A DNA stretch of 21,550 nucleotides from JACVRW01 sp040509755 (GTDB lineage Bacteria; Actinomycetota; Thermoleophilia; Solirubrobacterales; Thermoleophilaceae). The notes below the pieces were generated by a model. It made no database searches. It was not told the DNA's origin and was given only the letters and a program-made list of their open reading frames with translations. The stretch's first letter is position 1; each line of letters opens with the position of its first letter. The position numbers and the translations under genes were made by a program. The stretch covers positions 1 to 21,550 of the forward strand of contig JBEVKF010000138.1 in assembly GCA_040509755.1 (NCBI GenBank), in the 5' to 3' direction. Below, piece after piece: positions 1 through 7,337 of this stretch.

Positions 1-545
1 TCAAGGGCCAGGAGGACCTCTTCAAGACGGCGGAATCGGGCGACCAGGGCATGTTCCTGGGCGGCGACCCCTCGTTCGAGCAGAAGGACAAGGAGCTGAT
101 CGAGGCACTCGACCTCGACTTCAAGCACGTGACCGCGGGCGCTGAGCCGGCCCAGGTCGCGCGCTGGACCCAGCTCTACAAGCAGAAGAAGCCGGTGATC
201 TTCTACTGGTATACGCCCCAGTACCTGAACCAGGAGTACGACCTCGCCGAGGTCAAGCTCCCGCCCCTCTCCGAGGCGAAGCCGGGCTGTAAGGAGAACG
301 CCGAGGGCGGCGACCCCGAGGACTACAAGTGCGAGTACATCGTGACCATCATCAACAAGCTCTTCAGTAACAAATTCGCCGAGAGCGGCTCGCCCGCCTA
401 CGACGTGCTGAAGAAGATGAAGCTCACCAATGACGACCAGGAAGCCGTCGCCAAGGCGATCGCCGGCGACAAGGAGGATCCGGAGAAGGCCGCCCAGGAC
501 TGGGTGAAGGAGAACGCCGACAAGGTCGACGCCTGGCTGCAGTAA
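1..545 (+). CDS. Glycine betaine/choline-type ABC transporter substrate-binding protein, C-terminal part (5' truncated)
   Basis: The reading frame is open from base 3 to the TAA at 543-545, giving the last 180 residues; the start lies outside the window. The residues match the second lobe of OpuAC/ProX-type periplasmic binding proteins, which deliver compatible solutes such as glycine betaine to an ABC importer. Visible support is an aromatic-rich PVIFYWYTPQYL segment followed by an LAEVKLPPL stretch, the usual 'W/Y-x-P ... v-LP' hinge region of this family, and a charged, helical C-terminal tail ending in VDAWLQ. Two cysteines (GCKEN and DYKCEY) flank a short acidic insert and could form a disulfide outside the membrane. 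The permease and ATPase genes are not visible and would lie to the left. The exact ligand cannot be told from this half. Confidence 0.85.
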   Translation, partial: KGQEDLFKTAESGDQGMFLGGDPSFEQKDKELIEALDLDFKHVTAGAEPAQVARWTQLYKQKKPVIFYWYTPQYLNQEYDLAEVKLPPLSEAKPGCKENAEGGDPEDYKCEYIVTIINKLFSNKFAESGSPAYDVLKKMKLTNDDQEAVAKAIAGDKEDPEKAAQDWVKENADKVDAWLQ

Positions 546-551
546 GCCGAG

Positions 552-1799
552 TCAGGCAACGCTGGATGCTCCACCGGGGGCCGGCTCAGCCGGCCCCCGG
601 CCGTTGGCGAGGATCCACAGGGCGGGCGCGGTTACGAGCACGGCCGCGCCGATGGCCAGTGCGGCCACGCCCAGCACGTCGAGCGCGAGGCCGCCCAGAA
701 GCGCGAGCCCGGCGCCGGTCGCGCCCGAGAGCAGGTCGTTGAAGCCGAGCAGCCGCCCGCGCTCGCTCGCGTGAGTGCTGTCGGCAAGCTCGGCGGTCGC
801 GGCGACGAACGAGAAGTTCCAGCCCAACCCCAACCCGAAGAGAGCCACCGCCGTGGCGAAGACGCTCTCGATCCAGAGCAGGCTGATCACAGACACGGCC
901 ATCAGGGCCAGGCCGCCGGCCAGCGACCGGGTGCGTCCGATGCGGTCGATCGCATCGCCGACCACGATCACCAGGGCGTACATGCCGACCACATGGGCCC
1001 CGATGATCGGGAAGACGTGGTGCGCGGCGTGGCCGTGATAGTCCACCACCACGGCGCCGGTCAGCGTCATCACCGCGACCATGACCGCGAAGCTCGCCTG
1101 GGCGGCCAGCAGCGCGGGAATCACGCCCGGCCGGGCGAGCAGTTCGCCGAGCGACGCGGCGGACTCCGGCTCGTCGGTCCCCTCGTGTCCGAGCTGCCGC
1201 GCGATCTGCTTGGGATCGGGCCGAACCGCCAGCACTAGCGCGAGGCCCACGATCATGAAGGCCCCCGCGGCCAGCCAGAGCGGCGCGAGCGCGTCGCCGT
1301 CGAGATCGCGGCCCGCAAGCAGCGGACTGAACACGAGCGGGCCGAGCAGCGCCCCGAAGACCGCGCCGAAGAGAACGAGGGCGATGCCGTGCGCGCGCCG
1401 CTCCGGCGGGTACATGTCGCCGGCCGCCGTGCGCGCGAGCAGTGCGACGCCACTCGCGGCCCCCACGCCGATCAGGCCGAGCAGCACCACCGGCGCCGAG
1501 GTGGCGGAGCACCCGAGCGCGGCGCACGCACACCCCGCAATGCCGATGCAGTAGCCGGTCGCCAGCACCGGAATCCGGCCGAAGCGATCCATCGCCCGAC
1601 CCGCGGGCAGGGCCGCCAGGGCGCCCGCCGCCAGGACGATCGCCGGGCCGAGGCCGAGAAGGCCCTCCACGTCGAGCACCAGCGCAAGCGTCAGCGACGC
1701 CACCGCCGCCGAGAGCTGGAGCATCGCCGAGGTCGCCGCGAGGGCGGCCGAGAGCAGCGCCGTGTTGCGGCGGATCGGAAGCGCTGCCGGATCGGGCAC
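552..1799 (-). CDS. MFS transporter, about 12 TM, unknown substrate
   Basis: A 415-aa, very hydrophobic protein with the layout of a 12-helix major facilitator permease of the inner membrane. Helices are evident from about residue 12 onward; the loop after helix 2 carries GRAMDRFGRIPVL, a good match to MFS motif A (G-x-x-x-D-R-x-G-R). A second copy in the C-terminal half reads GDAIDRIGRTRSL. The central loop (DPKQIARQLGHEGTDEPES) is charged and separates the two six-helix bundles. The start is GTG at 1797-1799; no strong Shine-Dalgarno is seen. It lies 40 nt downstream of the SnoaL-like gene on the same strand and may be co-transcribed. Its stop is 6 nt from the stop of the converging binding-protein gene. 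Substrate and direction of transport cannot be inferred. Confidence 0.85.
   Translation of the reverse strand: MPDPAALPIRRNTALLSAALAATSAMLQLSAAVASLTLALVLDVEGLLGLGPAIVLAAGALAALPAGRAMDRFGRIPVLATGYCIGIAGCACAALGCSATSAPVVLLGLIGVGAASGVALLARTAAGDMYPPERRAHGIALVLFGAVFGALLGPLVFSPLLAGRDLDGDALAPLWLAAGAFMIVGLALVLAVRPDPKQIARQLGHEGTDEPESAASLGELLARPGVIPALLAAQASFAVMVAVMTLTGAVVVDYHGHAAHHVFPIIGAHVVGMYALVIVVGDAIDRIGRTRSLAGGLALMAVSVISLLWIESVFATAVALFGLGLGWNFSFVAATAELADSTHASERGRLLGFNDLLSGATGAGLALLGGLALDVLGVAALAIGAAVLVTAPALWILANGRGPAEPAPGGASSVA
574..600. terminator. Perfect 12-bp stem-loop between converging genes
   Basis: Arms 574-585 (CCGGGGGCCGGC) and 589-600 are perfect reverse complements around a 3-nt loop (TCA). 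The stem starts 28 nt after the stop of the binding-protein gene and lies inside the last codons of the opposing MFS gene. There is no T-tract on either side, so a classical intrinsic terminator is not proven; the very stable GC stem between converging genes still suggests transcript ending or 3'-end protection. Confidence 0.5.
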
Positions 1800-1839
1800 G
1801 CGCCGAGAGTACCCGGGGCGACGCGGCCCCGGCCGCGCC

Positions 1840-2262
1840 TCAGCCCACGCCGGCGGCGCTCAGCGCCGCGGCCTCGTCCAGGTAGGCGCGGATGCGGGTG
1901 ACCCGGCCGTCTCGTATCTGCGTCACGTGGAAGATCGGGACCTTGCCGATGTCGACGTGGCTGTCGGCGCCGCGCGTGCGCGCGAGCAGCTTGATTACGA
2001 GCTCATCTCCCGAACCCTGGATGCTCTCGACCTCGATGTCGCCCAGCTCGATGACCGCCGCGACCTCTTCGCGCAGGAAGCGGATGACGGCCGCGCGGCC
2101 GCGGTAGACCGTCTGGCCGGGCCACTCGGGGTCGTTCTCCCAGACGATGTCCTCGCTCCACATCTCGGCCACGGCCTCGAGCTCACCGGCGTTCCAGAGC
2201 GCGTAGCCGCGTCGAACCAAGTCGATCACCTCGGGCGACGCGTCCTGATCGGTCGCGGACAC
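1840..2262 (-). CDS. SnoaL-like / NTF2-fold small protein
   Basis: A roughly 140-aa protein of the NTF2-like superfamily (SnoaL-like). Recognisable pattern: VRRGYALWNAGELEAVAEMW near the N-terminus, the typical 'Y-x-x-W/F-N-x-G-D/E' first helix; then DIVWENDPEWPG and YRGRAAVIRFL, then a strand-rich half ending DGRVTRIRAYLDEAAAL. Family members are either small-molecule enzymes (cyclases, isomerases) or binding domains; nothing here fixes the substrate. I place the start at GTG 2260-2262 (VSATDQDASPEV). The open frame continues to 2382, but that extension overlaps the divergent oxidoreductase and has low-complexity shadow composition. With this start only 22 nt separate the two divergent genes. 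The MFS gene follows 40 nt downstream. Confidence 0.75.
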   Translation of the reverse strand: MSATDQDASPEVIDLVRRGYALWNAGELEAVAEMWSEDIVWENDPEWPGQTVYRGRAAVIRFLREEVAAVIELGDIEVESIQGSGDELVIKLLARTRGADSHVDIGKVPIFHVTQIRDGRVTRIRAYLDEAAALSAAGVG

Positions 2263-2284
2263 AGGAGTAGCATCGCAGCTTGGG

Positions 2285-5200
2285 ATGACCAAGGTCGCGA
2301 TTCTCGGTGGGGGAGTAGGTGGGGCCACTGCGGCGTTCGAGCTGACCGCCACACCCGAGCTGCGCGAGCGCTTCGACGTCACCCTCTACCAGCTCGGGTG
2401 GCGTCTCGGCGGCAAGGGAGCGAGCGGCCGCAACGCGGCGGCCCACGACCGGATCGAGGAACACGGTCTCCACGTCTGGTTCGGCTTCTATGACCACGCC
2501 TTTCGCGTCATGCGCGATGCCTACAGCGAGCTTGGGCGCCCTGCCGGCAGCCCGCTCGCCAGCTTCGAGGATGCGTTCAAGGGCTGCGATCAGCTCGTCC
2601 TGTACGACCTCGTGGACGGCGAGTGGCACGCGAACCGCATCGACTGCCCGCGCAACGTCCTGCGCCCGGGCGACGTGGGCGAGCTACCGACGTTCTGGGA
2701 GATGGCCGCCACGGCCTGCGGTTGGGCGCTGGCGGGCTGGCGCGACCTTCGCGACCGCCGGGACGACCTGCCGCCCCCGAGCGGCAACGGCAACGGCCTG
2801 GTGCCCGACTGGTTCGAGGACCTCGCATCCGATCTGGCCGGCGAGCTGCTCGAGGGTCCCGTCGACATCGGCGAGAAGCTGCTGGGCCTGGCCGAGCGCC
2901 TCGCCGGCCTGCGTGCGCGCTACACCGATCACCTGATCGTCCGCCACGCGGCCCACCCGGCTCTGCTCGTCAGGCTCCTGAAGGCATTCCGCGAGTGGCT
3001 CTGGACCTCGGTCGTCGCCGGACGCATCGATCGCGATCCCGAGCTGCGCTTCTACTTCACCGCGGTCGACGCCGGAGTCTCGACGGTCGCCGGGATCGTC
3101 GAGGACGGCGTGCTCGAGCGCGGCTTCGACGTCATCAACAACGAGGACTGGGCCCAGTGGCTGCGCCGCCACGGCGCCAGCGAGCTCACCATCGGCCGCA
3201 CGCCGGCCGAGCGCTCACCGGTGCTGCGCTCGGTCTACGACGTGGCCTTCGCCTACACCGACGGAGTGATCGGACAGGCCGACTGCGCGGCGGGCACCGC
3301 GACGAGCGACCTGCTGCGACTGGCCTTCAGCTACCGCGGCTCGATCATGTACAAGATGCAGGCGGGGATGGGAGACACGGTCTTCACCCCCCTCTACGAG
3401 GTCCTGAAGCGCCGTGGCGTGCGCTTCGAGTTCTTTCACGACGTCAAGCGGCTCGGCTTGGCTCGCGACGCCGCCATGGTCGACACGATCGAGGTCGTGC
3501 AGCAGGTCAGCCTGGCGGCCGGCGTGGACTCCTATGACCCGCTGGTGGACGTCAAGGGGCTGCCCTGCTGGCCCAGCGAGCCGCGCTGGGAGCAGCTTCG
3601 CGCGGGGGCGGACCGCCTCGGCGGCGCGGCGTTCGAGGGCGGGGTCCCGTCCGAGGGCGAGGCCGCCCCGCTGCGGGGGCGGACGCGCACCCTGAGGCGC
3701 GGCGAGGACTTCGATCAGGTGGTGCTCGGCATCCCGGTGGGCGCGTTGCCGGACATCTGCGGCGAGCTGATGGAGCGCGACGAGCGCTTTCGCCGCGGCA
3801 TCGAGTCCGCCGTCACCGTCCAGACCCAGGCCTTCCAGCTCTGGTCGCACAAGACCGCCGCCGAGCTCGGCTGGGACCACGATGAGAACTCCGTGGCCGG
3901 CTGCTACGTGGAGCCGCTGGACACCTACTGCGACATGACTCACCTGATCGGCCGCGAGTCGTGGCCGCAGGCGGGCGGCGCCCGGACGATCGGTTACTTC
4001 TGCGGCGTGATCGACGAACAGGCAGGCGAGACGCCCGCCCAGACCGCCGAACGCGCCAAGCGCGACGCCATCGAGTTCGTCGAGCGCGATCTGGCCGCGC
4101 TCTGGCCGCGCGCCCGGCGCGGTGAGCGCTTCGACTGGGACGTCCTGATCGACCCCGAGGACCGCCGCGGCCCCGAGCGCTTCGACGCGCAGTACTCACG
4201 CGTGAACGTCGCACCCTGGGAGCGCTATGTGCTCACGCCCGCGGGCACGGTCGAGCACCGGCTGCCGTCTGGCGACTCGGGCTTCGAGAATCTCGTGCTG
4301 GCCGGCGACTGGACCGCGAACGGCATCGACGGCGGCTGTGTCGAGGCCGCCGTGATCTCGGGCATTGATGCCGCGAAGGCCCTGACCGGCTCGCGCCAGC
4401 CGATTCCGGGGGCCGACACGAGCTGGCTGCGCTCGGCGGGACAGGATCTGCCCGCCTACGTGGAGTTCGGCGGGCGCGCCACCGCGCCCGCGCCGTTCGC
4501 CTGCGAGCAGGGGCGCCTCAACGGCCTGCTGCTGCACGGCGAAAAGGAGCGCATCGACGACCTCGTGGAGCGGATGTTCAACGGGCCCGCCGGCCGCGCG
4601 ATGGAGTACCGCGCGCTCGGCTCCCAGGTGCTGCTCTTGATCGGGAGCTTCGGGCGGGTCACCTCGCTGACCCCACCGTTCGACCGCTGGGGCGCCGTGA
4701 CAGAGACCCAGGCGTCGTTCTGGATCCCGGTGGTCGCCGGCCGCGACCTCGGCGGGCTGTTCGTTGCCGAGCGCCTGCTGCTGGCGGTGCCGTACATCTT
4801 CGTGGACAACCCGATGTCCTACCTCGGGGGCCGCGAGGCATACGGGTATGCCAAGACGATGGGGCGCTTCTCCCCCTCGGACGGCCTCGGCGAGACGACC
4901 GTGGTCGAGGCATTTGGCGGCGACTTCGGTCGCAACGAGGGGGCGGCCTGGCGCAAGTTCCTCGAGGTCGAGGCGATTCCCGGACCGCGCACGGGAGCGC
5001 CTCAGAGCGCGACCGCCGGAGTCCTCGGCCTCCTCAGCCACCTGATTGGCGACCTACCCGCCCTCGGCGCCGACCTGGTCGTCGGAGGCACCCGCCTGAC
5101 GGCCGACCTGCTCGCGGGCACCGCCGAGGGAATGGTGGCCCAGGTCTTCCTGAAGCAGTTTCGCGACGCCGGCGACGGCACCCGCGCCTGCTACCAGGCC

Positions 5201-5545
5201 GTCGTAGAGGCACCGGTTCGAATCGGGCAGGTCAGCACCCTCCCGGCGCAGAACGACCACCGGATCCGCGTCCACCCGCTCGACAGCCATCCGATCGGCC
5301 AAGAGCTCGGCTTGGCCGACCAGCAGGCCGAGGTGTCGTTCGAAGTCCAGATCGACTTCATCGTCGAGGACGGCGTGGAGGTCGGACGAGTGGCCGCTGT
5401 GCCCGGCGAGGCCGCGACCGCTGCTTACGCCGCGGAGGGCGGCGGCGACGGCGGCGCGAGCATGCTCGAGAGCGCCGCGCGCTGGGTCTGGCGGGAGGTC
5501 ACCGCGCTCGAGCGGGCCTCGCTCGGGCGCCTGCGACGACCCTGA
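2285..5545 (+). CDS. FAD/NAD(P)-dependent oxidoreductase (phytoene-desaturase/amine-oxidase-like) fused to an acetoacetate-decarboxylase-like domain
   Basis: A 1086-aa protein. The N-terminus MTKVAILGGGVGGATAAFEL is a Rossmann dinucleotide-binding fold (GxGxxG), followed by RLGGKGASGRN, as in the phytoene-desaturase/flavin amine-oxidase superfamily. The closing FAD motif is at about residues 670-703 (LVLAGDWTANGIDGGCVEAA), which ends a complete flavoenzyme of about 700 aa. After a linker, residues about 723-1040 form a second unit containing VPYIFVDNPMSYLGGREAYG followed by YAKTMG. This resembles the active-site strand of acetoacetate decarboxylase (GRE...YPKK). The lysine aligned with the Schiff-base lysine is kept (K857), but the neighbouring lysine is Thr and the Pro is Ala, so decarboxylase activity is uncertain. 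Residues 1060-1075 are Gly/Ala-rich. The substrate is unknown; a lipid, isoprenoid or polyketide oxidation is plausible. Start ATG 2285; an AGGAG at 2263-2267 is too distant to be a good ribosome site. Confidence 0.75.
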   Translation: MTKVAILGGGVGGATAAFELTATPELRERFDVTLYQLGWRLGGKGASGRNAAAHDRIEEHGLHVWFGFYDHAFRVMRDAYSELGRPAGSPLASFEDAFKGCDQLVLYDLVDGEWHANRIDCPRNVLRPGDVGELPTFWEMAATACGWALAGWRDLRDRRDDLPPPSGNGNGLVPDWFEDLASDLAGELLEGPVDIGEKLLGLAERLAGLRARYTDHLIVRHAAHPALLVRLLKAFREWLWTSVVAGRIDRDPELRFYFTAVDAGVSTVAGIVEDGVLERGFDVINNEDWAQWLRRHGASELTIGRTPAERSPVLRSVYDVAFAYTDGVIGQADCAAGTATSDLLRLAFSYRGSIMYKMQAGMGDTVFTPLYEVLKRRGVRFEFFHDVKRLGLARDAAMVDTIEVVQQVSLAAGVDSYDPLVDVKGLPCWPSEPRWEQLRAGADRLGGAAFEGGVPSEGEAAPLRGRTRTLRRGEDFDQVVLGIPVGALPDICGELMERDERFRRGIESAVTVQTQAFQLWSHKTAAELGWDHDENSVAGCYVEPLDTYCDMTHLIGRESWPQAGGARTIGYFCGVIDEQAGETPAQTAERAKRDAIEFVERDLAALWPRARRGERFDWDVLIDPEDRRGPERFDAQYSRVNVAPWERYVLTPAGTVEHRLPSGDSGFENLVLAGDWTANGIDGGCVEAAVISGIDAAKALTGSRQPIPGADTSWLRSAGQDLPAYVEFGGRATAPAPFACEQGRLNGLLLHGEKERIDDLVERMFNGPAGRAMEYRALGSQVLLLIGSFGRVTSLTPPFDRWGAVTETQASFWIPVVAGRDLGGLFVAERLLLAVPYIFVDNPMSYLGGREAYGYAKTMGRFSPSDGLGETTVVEAFGGDFGRNEGAAWRKFLEVEAIPGPRTGAPQSATAGVLGLLSHLIGDLPALGADLVVGGTRLTADLLAGTAEGMVAQVFLKQFRDAGDGTRACYQAVVEAPVRIGQVSTLPAQNDHRIRVHPLDSHPIGQELGLADQQAEVSFEVQIDFIVEDGVEVGRVAAVPGEAATAAYAAEGGGDGGASMLESAARWVWREVTALERASLGRLRRP

Positions 5546-5557
5546 GCCGCGCCCCGT

Positions 5558-6025
5558 TCAGTGACCGGGTCCGGCGCGTCCGGGCCGTGCGACCGGGACG
5601 CTGTCGGTGTCTGTCTCGGTACTCGACGTGCCGGTCGCGCTGGCCTTCGAGCCGCGCAGCTCGACCGCCGGCGCGGAGGCTCGGGCCGCTGCCGTGGCGG
5701 CCTCGTTCTTGGCGACCGGGCCGCTGTCGGTGTCTGTCTCGGTGCTCGACGTGCCGGTCGCGCTGGCCTTCGAGCCGCGCAGCTCGAGCGCCGGCGCGGA
5801 GGCTAGGGCCGCTGCCGTGGCGGCCTCGTTCTTGGCACTGAGACCCGCGCCGGCGGGCGCGGGCGTGTCGAGCACGATCACCTGAGCCGGCTCTTGGATG
5901 ACCGTCTCGTTGTCGATCAGTGCCCAGGCACCGGTGGCCACCGCCGCGCCAACCGCGAGCGCTGCTACCGGCGCTGCCAGGCTGCGGGGTGAGGGAATGT
6001 AGGGGAGGCGAGCTGTGTATTGCAT
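5558..6025 (-). CDS. One-TM secreted/membrane-anchored protein with a 41-aa tandem repeat
   Basis: A 155-aa protein of no recognised family. A short basic N-terminus (MQYTARLPYIPSPR) precedes one hydrophobic helix at about residues 15-37, so the remainder is probably outside the cytoplasm. After a short strand-like stretch (EPAQVIVLDTPAPAG) come two near-identical 41-residue units, each starting AKNEAATAAA and running through ELRGSKASATGTSSTETDTD to PVA. The units are Ala/Ser/Thr/Glu-rich and look disordered, like a linker or cell-wall spacer. Start ATG 6023-6025; a GGAG lies about 14 nt upstream. It ends 12 nt from the stop of the converging oxidoreductase gene and is divergent from the 72-aa membrane protein. 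Coding status is supported by the conserved frame of both units. Confidence 0.6.
   Translation of the reverse strand: MQYTARLPYIPSPRSLAAPVAALAVGAAVATGAWALIDNETVIQEPAQVIVLDTPAPAGAGLSAKNEAATAAALASAPALELRGSKASATGTSSTETDTDSGPVAKNEAATAAARASAPAVELRGSKASATGTSSTETDTDSVPVARPGRAGPGH
5591..5836. repeat. Tandem 123-bp direct duplication
   Basis: Copies 5591-5713 and 5714-5836 sit head to tail and differ at only about four positions (for example A/G in CGGTACTC versus CGGTGCTC, and CTCGGG versus CTAGGG). The unit is 41 codons, so it preserves the frame of the overlapping gene. The high identity implies a recent duplication. Confidence 0.9.
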
Positions 6026-6069
6026 GGAAGGTGTTCTATCTCCGCGGCGATGGCGCGAAAGCGAGCGTC

Positions 6070-6094
6070 GTCACACTCGGACCAAGGTCACACT
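6070..6094. promoter_or_regulatory. Paired direct repeat GTCACACT in a divergent promoter region
   Basis: GTCACACT occurs at 6070-6077 and again at 6087-6094 (period 17 nt). It lies in the 86-bp gap between the divergent starts at 6025 (minus) and 6112 (plus). It could be an activator or repressor site; no clear -10/-35 pair is seen and chance cannot be excluded. Confidence 0.25.
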
Positions 6095-6111
6095 TCGTTA
6101 CCGTTGCCGGC

Positions 6112-6330
6112 ATGAGCGATCTGGCTCCACGTTCCGGCGGTCCTCCATCGCGACGCTCGCGCGAGCAGCGCGCCTACCGGCTGGCCGTGGCCGGCGGCCT
6201 CTCGGCCACCGCGACGTTCTCGTTGGCGGTCCTGGCGGTCTTCGGCGTGATCGGATGGGGGCTGCCGGTGCTCACCGCCATCGTCGCCGTGATCTGCCTG
6301 GTGCTGTTTCGGCGGACGGTCGCGTCGTAG
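6112..6330 (+). CDS. Small two-TM membrane protein, unknown
   Basis: A 72-aa protein. The first 24 residues are polar and Arg-rich (MSDLAPRSGGPPSRRSREQR). Two hydrophobic helices follow, about residues 25-45 and 47-66, then a short basic tail (FRRTVAS). This is the layout of a small inner-membrane hairpin protein with its N-terminus in the cytoplasm. I chose ATG 6112; the frame extends further upstream, but that part would run over the divergent gene. The TAG stop shares a base with the GTG start of the DUF1244 gene, so the two are probably translationally coupled. Function unknown. Confidence 0.6.
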   Translation: MSDLAPRSGGPPSRRSREQRAYRLAVAGGLSATATFSLAVLAVFGVIGWGLPVLTAIVAVICLVLFRRTVAS

Positions 6331-6659
6331 TGGACGAGCCGACACGGACACAGCTCGAGGCGGCCGCCTTTCGGCGGCTGGTCGAGCACCTGCGCGAGCG
6401 CACGGCCGTGCAGAACCTCGACCTGATGGAGCTGGCCGGCTTCTGTCGCAACTGCCTGTCGCGCTGGTATCGCGAGGCCGCCGAGGAGCGCGGCCTCGAG
6501 GTAAGCGACCCGGATGCTCGTACCGAGGTCTACGGCATGCCCTACGAGGAGTGGAAGGAACGCTTCCAACTCCCTACGGGGTATCCTCAGGGGGAGTCTC
6601 CACCGTCGGGTGTCGCGCTCCCCGCGCCCCGCAGTGATACATCCCTCCGGGAGCAGTGA
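6330..6659 (+). CDS. DUF1244 family protein
   Basis: A 109-aa protein whose first 80 residues match DUF1244: FRRLVEHLRERTAVQNLDLM, LAGFCRNCLSRWYREAAEE, then VYGMPYEEWKERFQ. The 'GFCRNCLS-W-Y' cysteine pair and the 'GMPY-EWK' box are the family signature. The family is small, helical and of unknown function, and I know it mainly from Proteobacteria. Residues after about 80 (PTGYPQGESPPSG onward) are an extra, probably disordered tail. The GTG start at 6330-6332 overlaps the TAG of the preceding membrane-protein gene by one base; no ATG is available in this frame before the conserved region. The next gene starts 11 nt after its stop, so the three genes probably form one transcript. Confidence 0.85.
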   Translation: MDEPTRTQLEAAAFRRLVEHLRERTAVQNLDLMELAGFCRNCLSRWYREAAEERGLEVSDPDARTEVYGMPYEEWKERFQLPTGYPQGESPPSGVALPAPRSDTSLREQ

Positions 6660-6670
6660 GGACGGAGCAC

Positions 6671-6886
6671 ATGACCAAGCCCAACGACCAGCCCGACTGG
6701 AAGGGTTCTACCCGCGGGGAATCAGCATGGAAGGAAGCCCGCGATCTCGTTGCCACGCGCAACGAGGAGGCTCGCAAGACGGGCAAGGTGCGCCGCGACA
6801 CCTACGAGCACGAGCGCGAGAGCGTTCGGCAGGCCGCCGAGGCGCGCCGCCACGCTCAGCTGCTGGGCCGCCGGCGCACTCCGTAG
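6671..6886 (+). CDS. Small charged hypothetical protein
   Basis: A 71-aa protein of no recognised family, rich in Arg, Glu, Lys and Ala. Two tryptophans sit in similar contexts (DWKGSTRG and SAWKEARDL); the second half (HERESVRQAAEARRHAQLL) is probably a long amphipathic helix. Start ATG 6671 is preceded by GGAG at 6664-6667, spaced 3 nt from the ATG; a GTG at 6656 is a weaker alternative. It follows the DUF1244 stop by 11 nt and ends 15 nt from the converging 65-aa gene. A cytoplasmic, nucleic-acid- or protein-binding role is possible but unsupported. Confidence 0.55.
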   Translation: MTKPNDQPDWKGSTRGESAWKEARDLVATRNEEARKTGKVRRDTYEHERESVRQAAEARRHAQLLGRRRTP

Positions 6887-6901
6887 GGCGCCTGGCGCTT
6901 A

Positions 6902-7099
6902 CTACTCGTCGCCGGGGCGGACGGTCACTACCTGCGTGGCGTTGACGGCGAGCGGTTCGCCGGATTCGGCTTCCTTCAGGCGGGCGAGCGTGCCGGCGCT
7001 GCTGCGAGCCGCGTTCTCGAGCGCCTTGACTACGTCATCGATGCTCGTCTCGACCTCGAGCTGCTCGCCGGTGGTAAGAAGGAGCTTGGTCGTCGCCAT
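6902..7099 (-). CDS. Small hypothetical protein with an alternating strand/helix pattern
   Basis: A 65-aa protein: MATTKLLLTTGEQLEVETSI suggests a beta hairpin, then DDVVKALENAARSSAGTLAR suggests a helix, then PLAVNATQVVTVRPGDE a final strand. This is the pattern of a compact beta-alpha-beta adaptor-size protein. I do not recognise the family with certainty. Start ATG 7097-7099. It lies downstream of the 67-aa gene on the same strand (34-nt gap) and converges with the charged 71-aa gene. Confidence 0.55.
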   Translation of the reverse strand: MATTKLLLTTGEQLEVETSIDDVVKALENAARSSAGTLARLKEAESGEPLAVNATQVVTVRPGDE

Positions 7100-7133
7100 T
7101 CGGCCACTCTAACCGGGCCGGCAGGGACTTCGC

Positions 7134-7337
7134 TCAACCGACCTGCGCCCCGAACAGCTCTGAGCGCAGGCTGGCGATCTCCGTGACCGCCGCGGCGGTG
7201 TACACCTGTCGCCAGGTCTCGATTTCTTCCTCGAGGTCCGCCATGTAGGCGTCCACGCCGGCGAGCGGGCTGGCACCGGCCAGGGCGCGCTCGACCTCGA
7301 GGTCTGTCAGGCGGTGTCGGGCTTCGAGGGCGGTCAT
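7134..7337 (-). CDS. Small helical hypothetical protein
   Basis: A 67-aa, almost entirely helical protein (TALEARHRLTDLEVERALAG, then YMADLEEEIETWRQVYTAAA, then a final helix). Heptad-like spacing of Leu/Ile/Val in the central helix suggests a coiled coil or helical hairpin. Start ATG 7335-7337; a GTG directly before it (7338-7340) is equally possible. No good ribosome site is visible. Probably co-transcribed with the 65-aa gene downstream. No family recognised. Confidence 0.5.
   Translation of the reverse strand: MTALEARHRLTDLEVERALAGASPLAGVDAYMADLEEEIETWRQVYTAAAVTEIASLRSELFGAQVG

Noticed and set aside
2263..2382. Longer start for the SnoaL-like gene
   Set aside because: Would overlap the divergent oxidoreductase start; residues are low-complexity and the NTF2 fold begins after GTG 2262.
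5591..5836. Possible CRISPR array
   Set aside because: Only two head-to-tail 123-bp copies without spacers, and in frame with a coding sequence.
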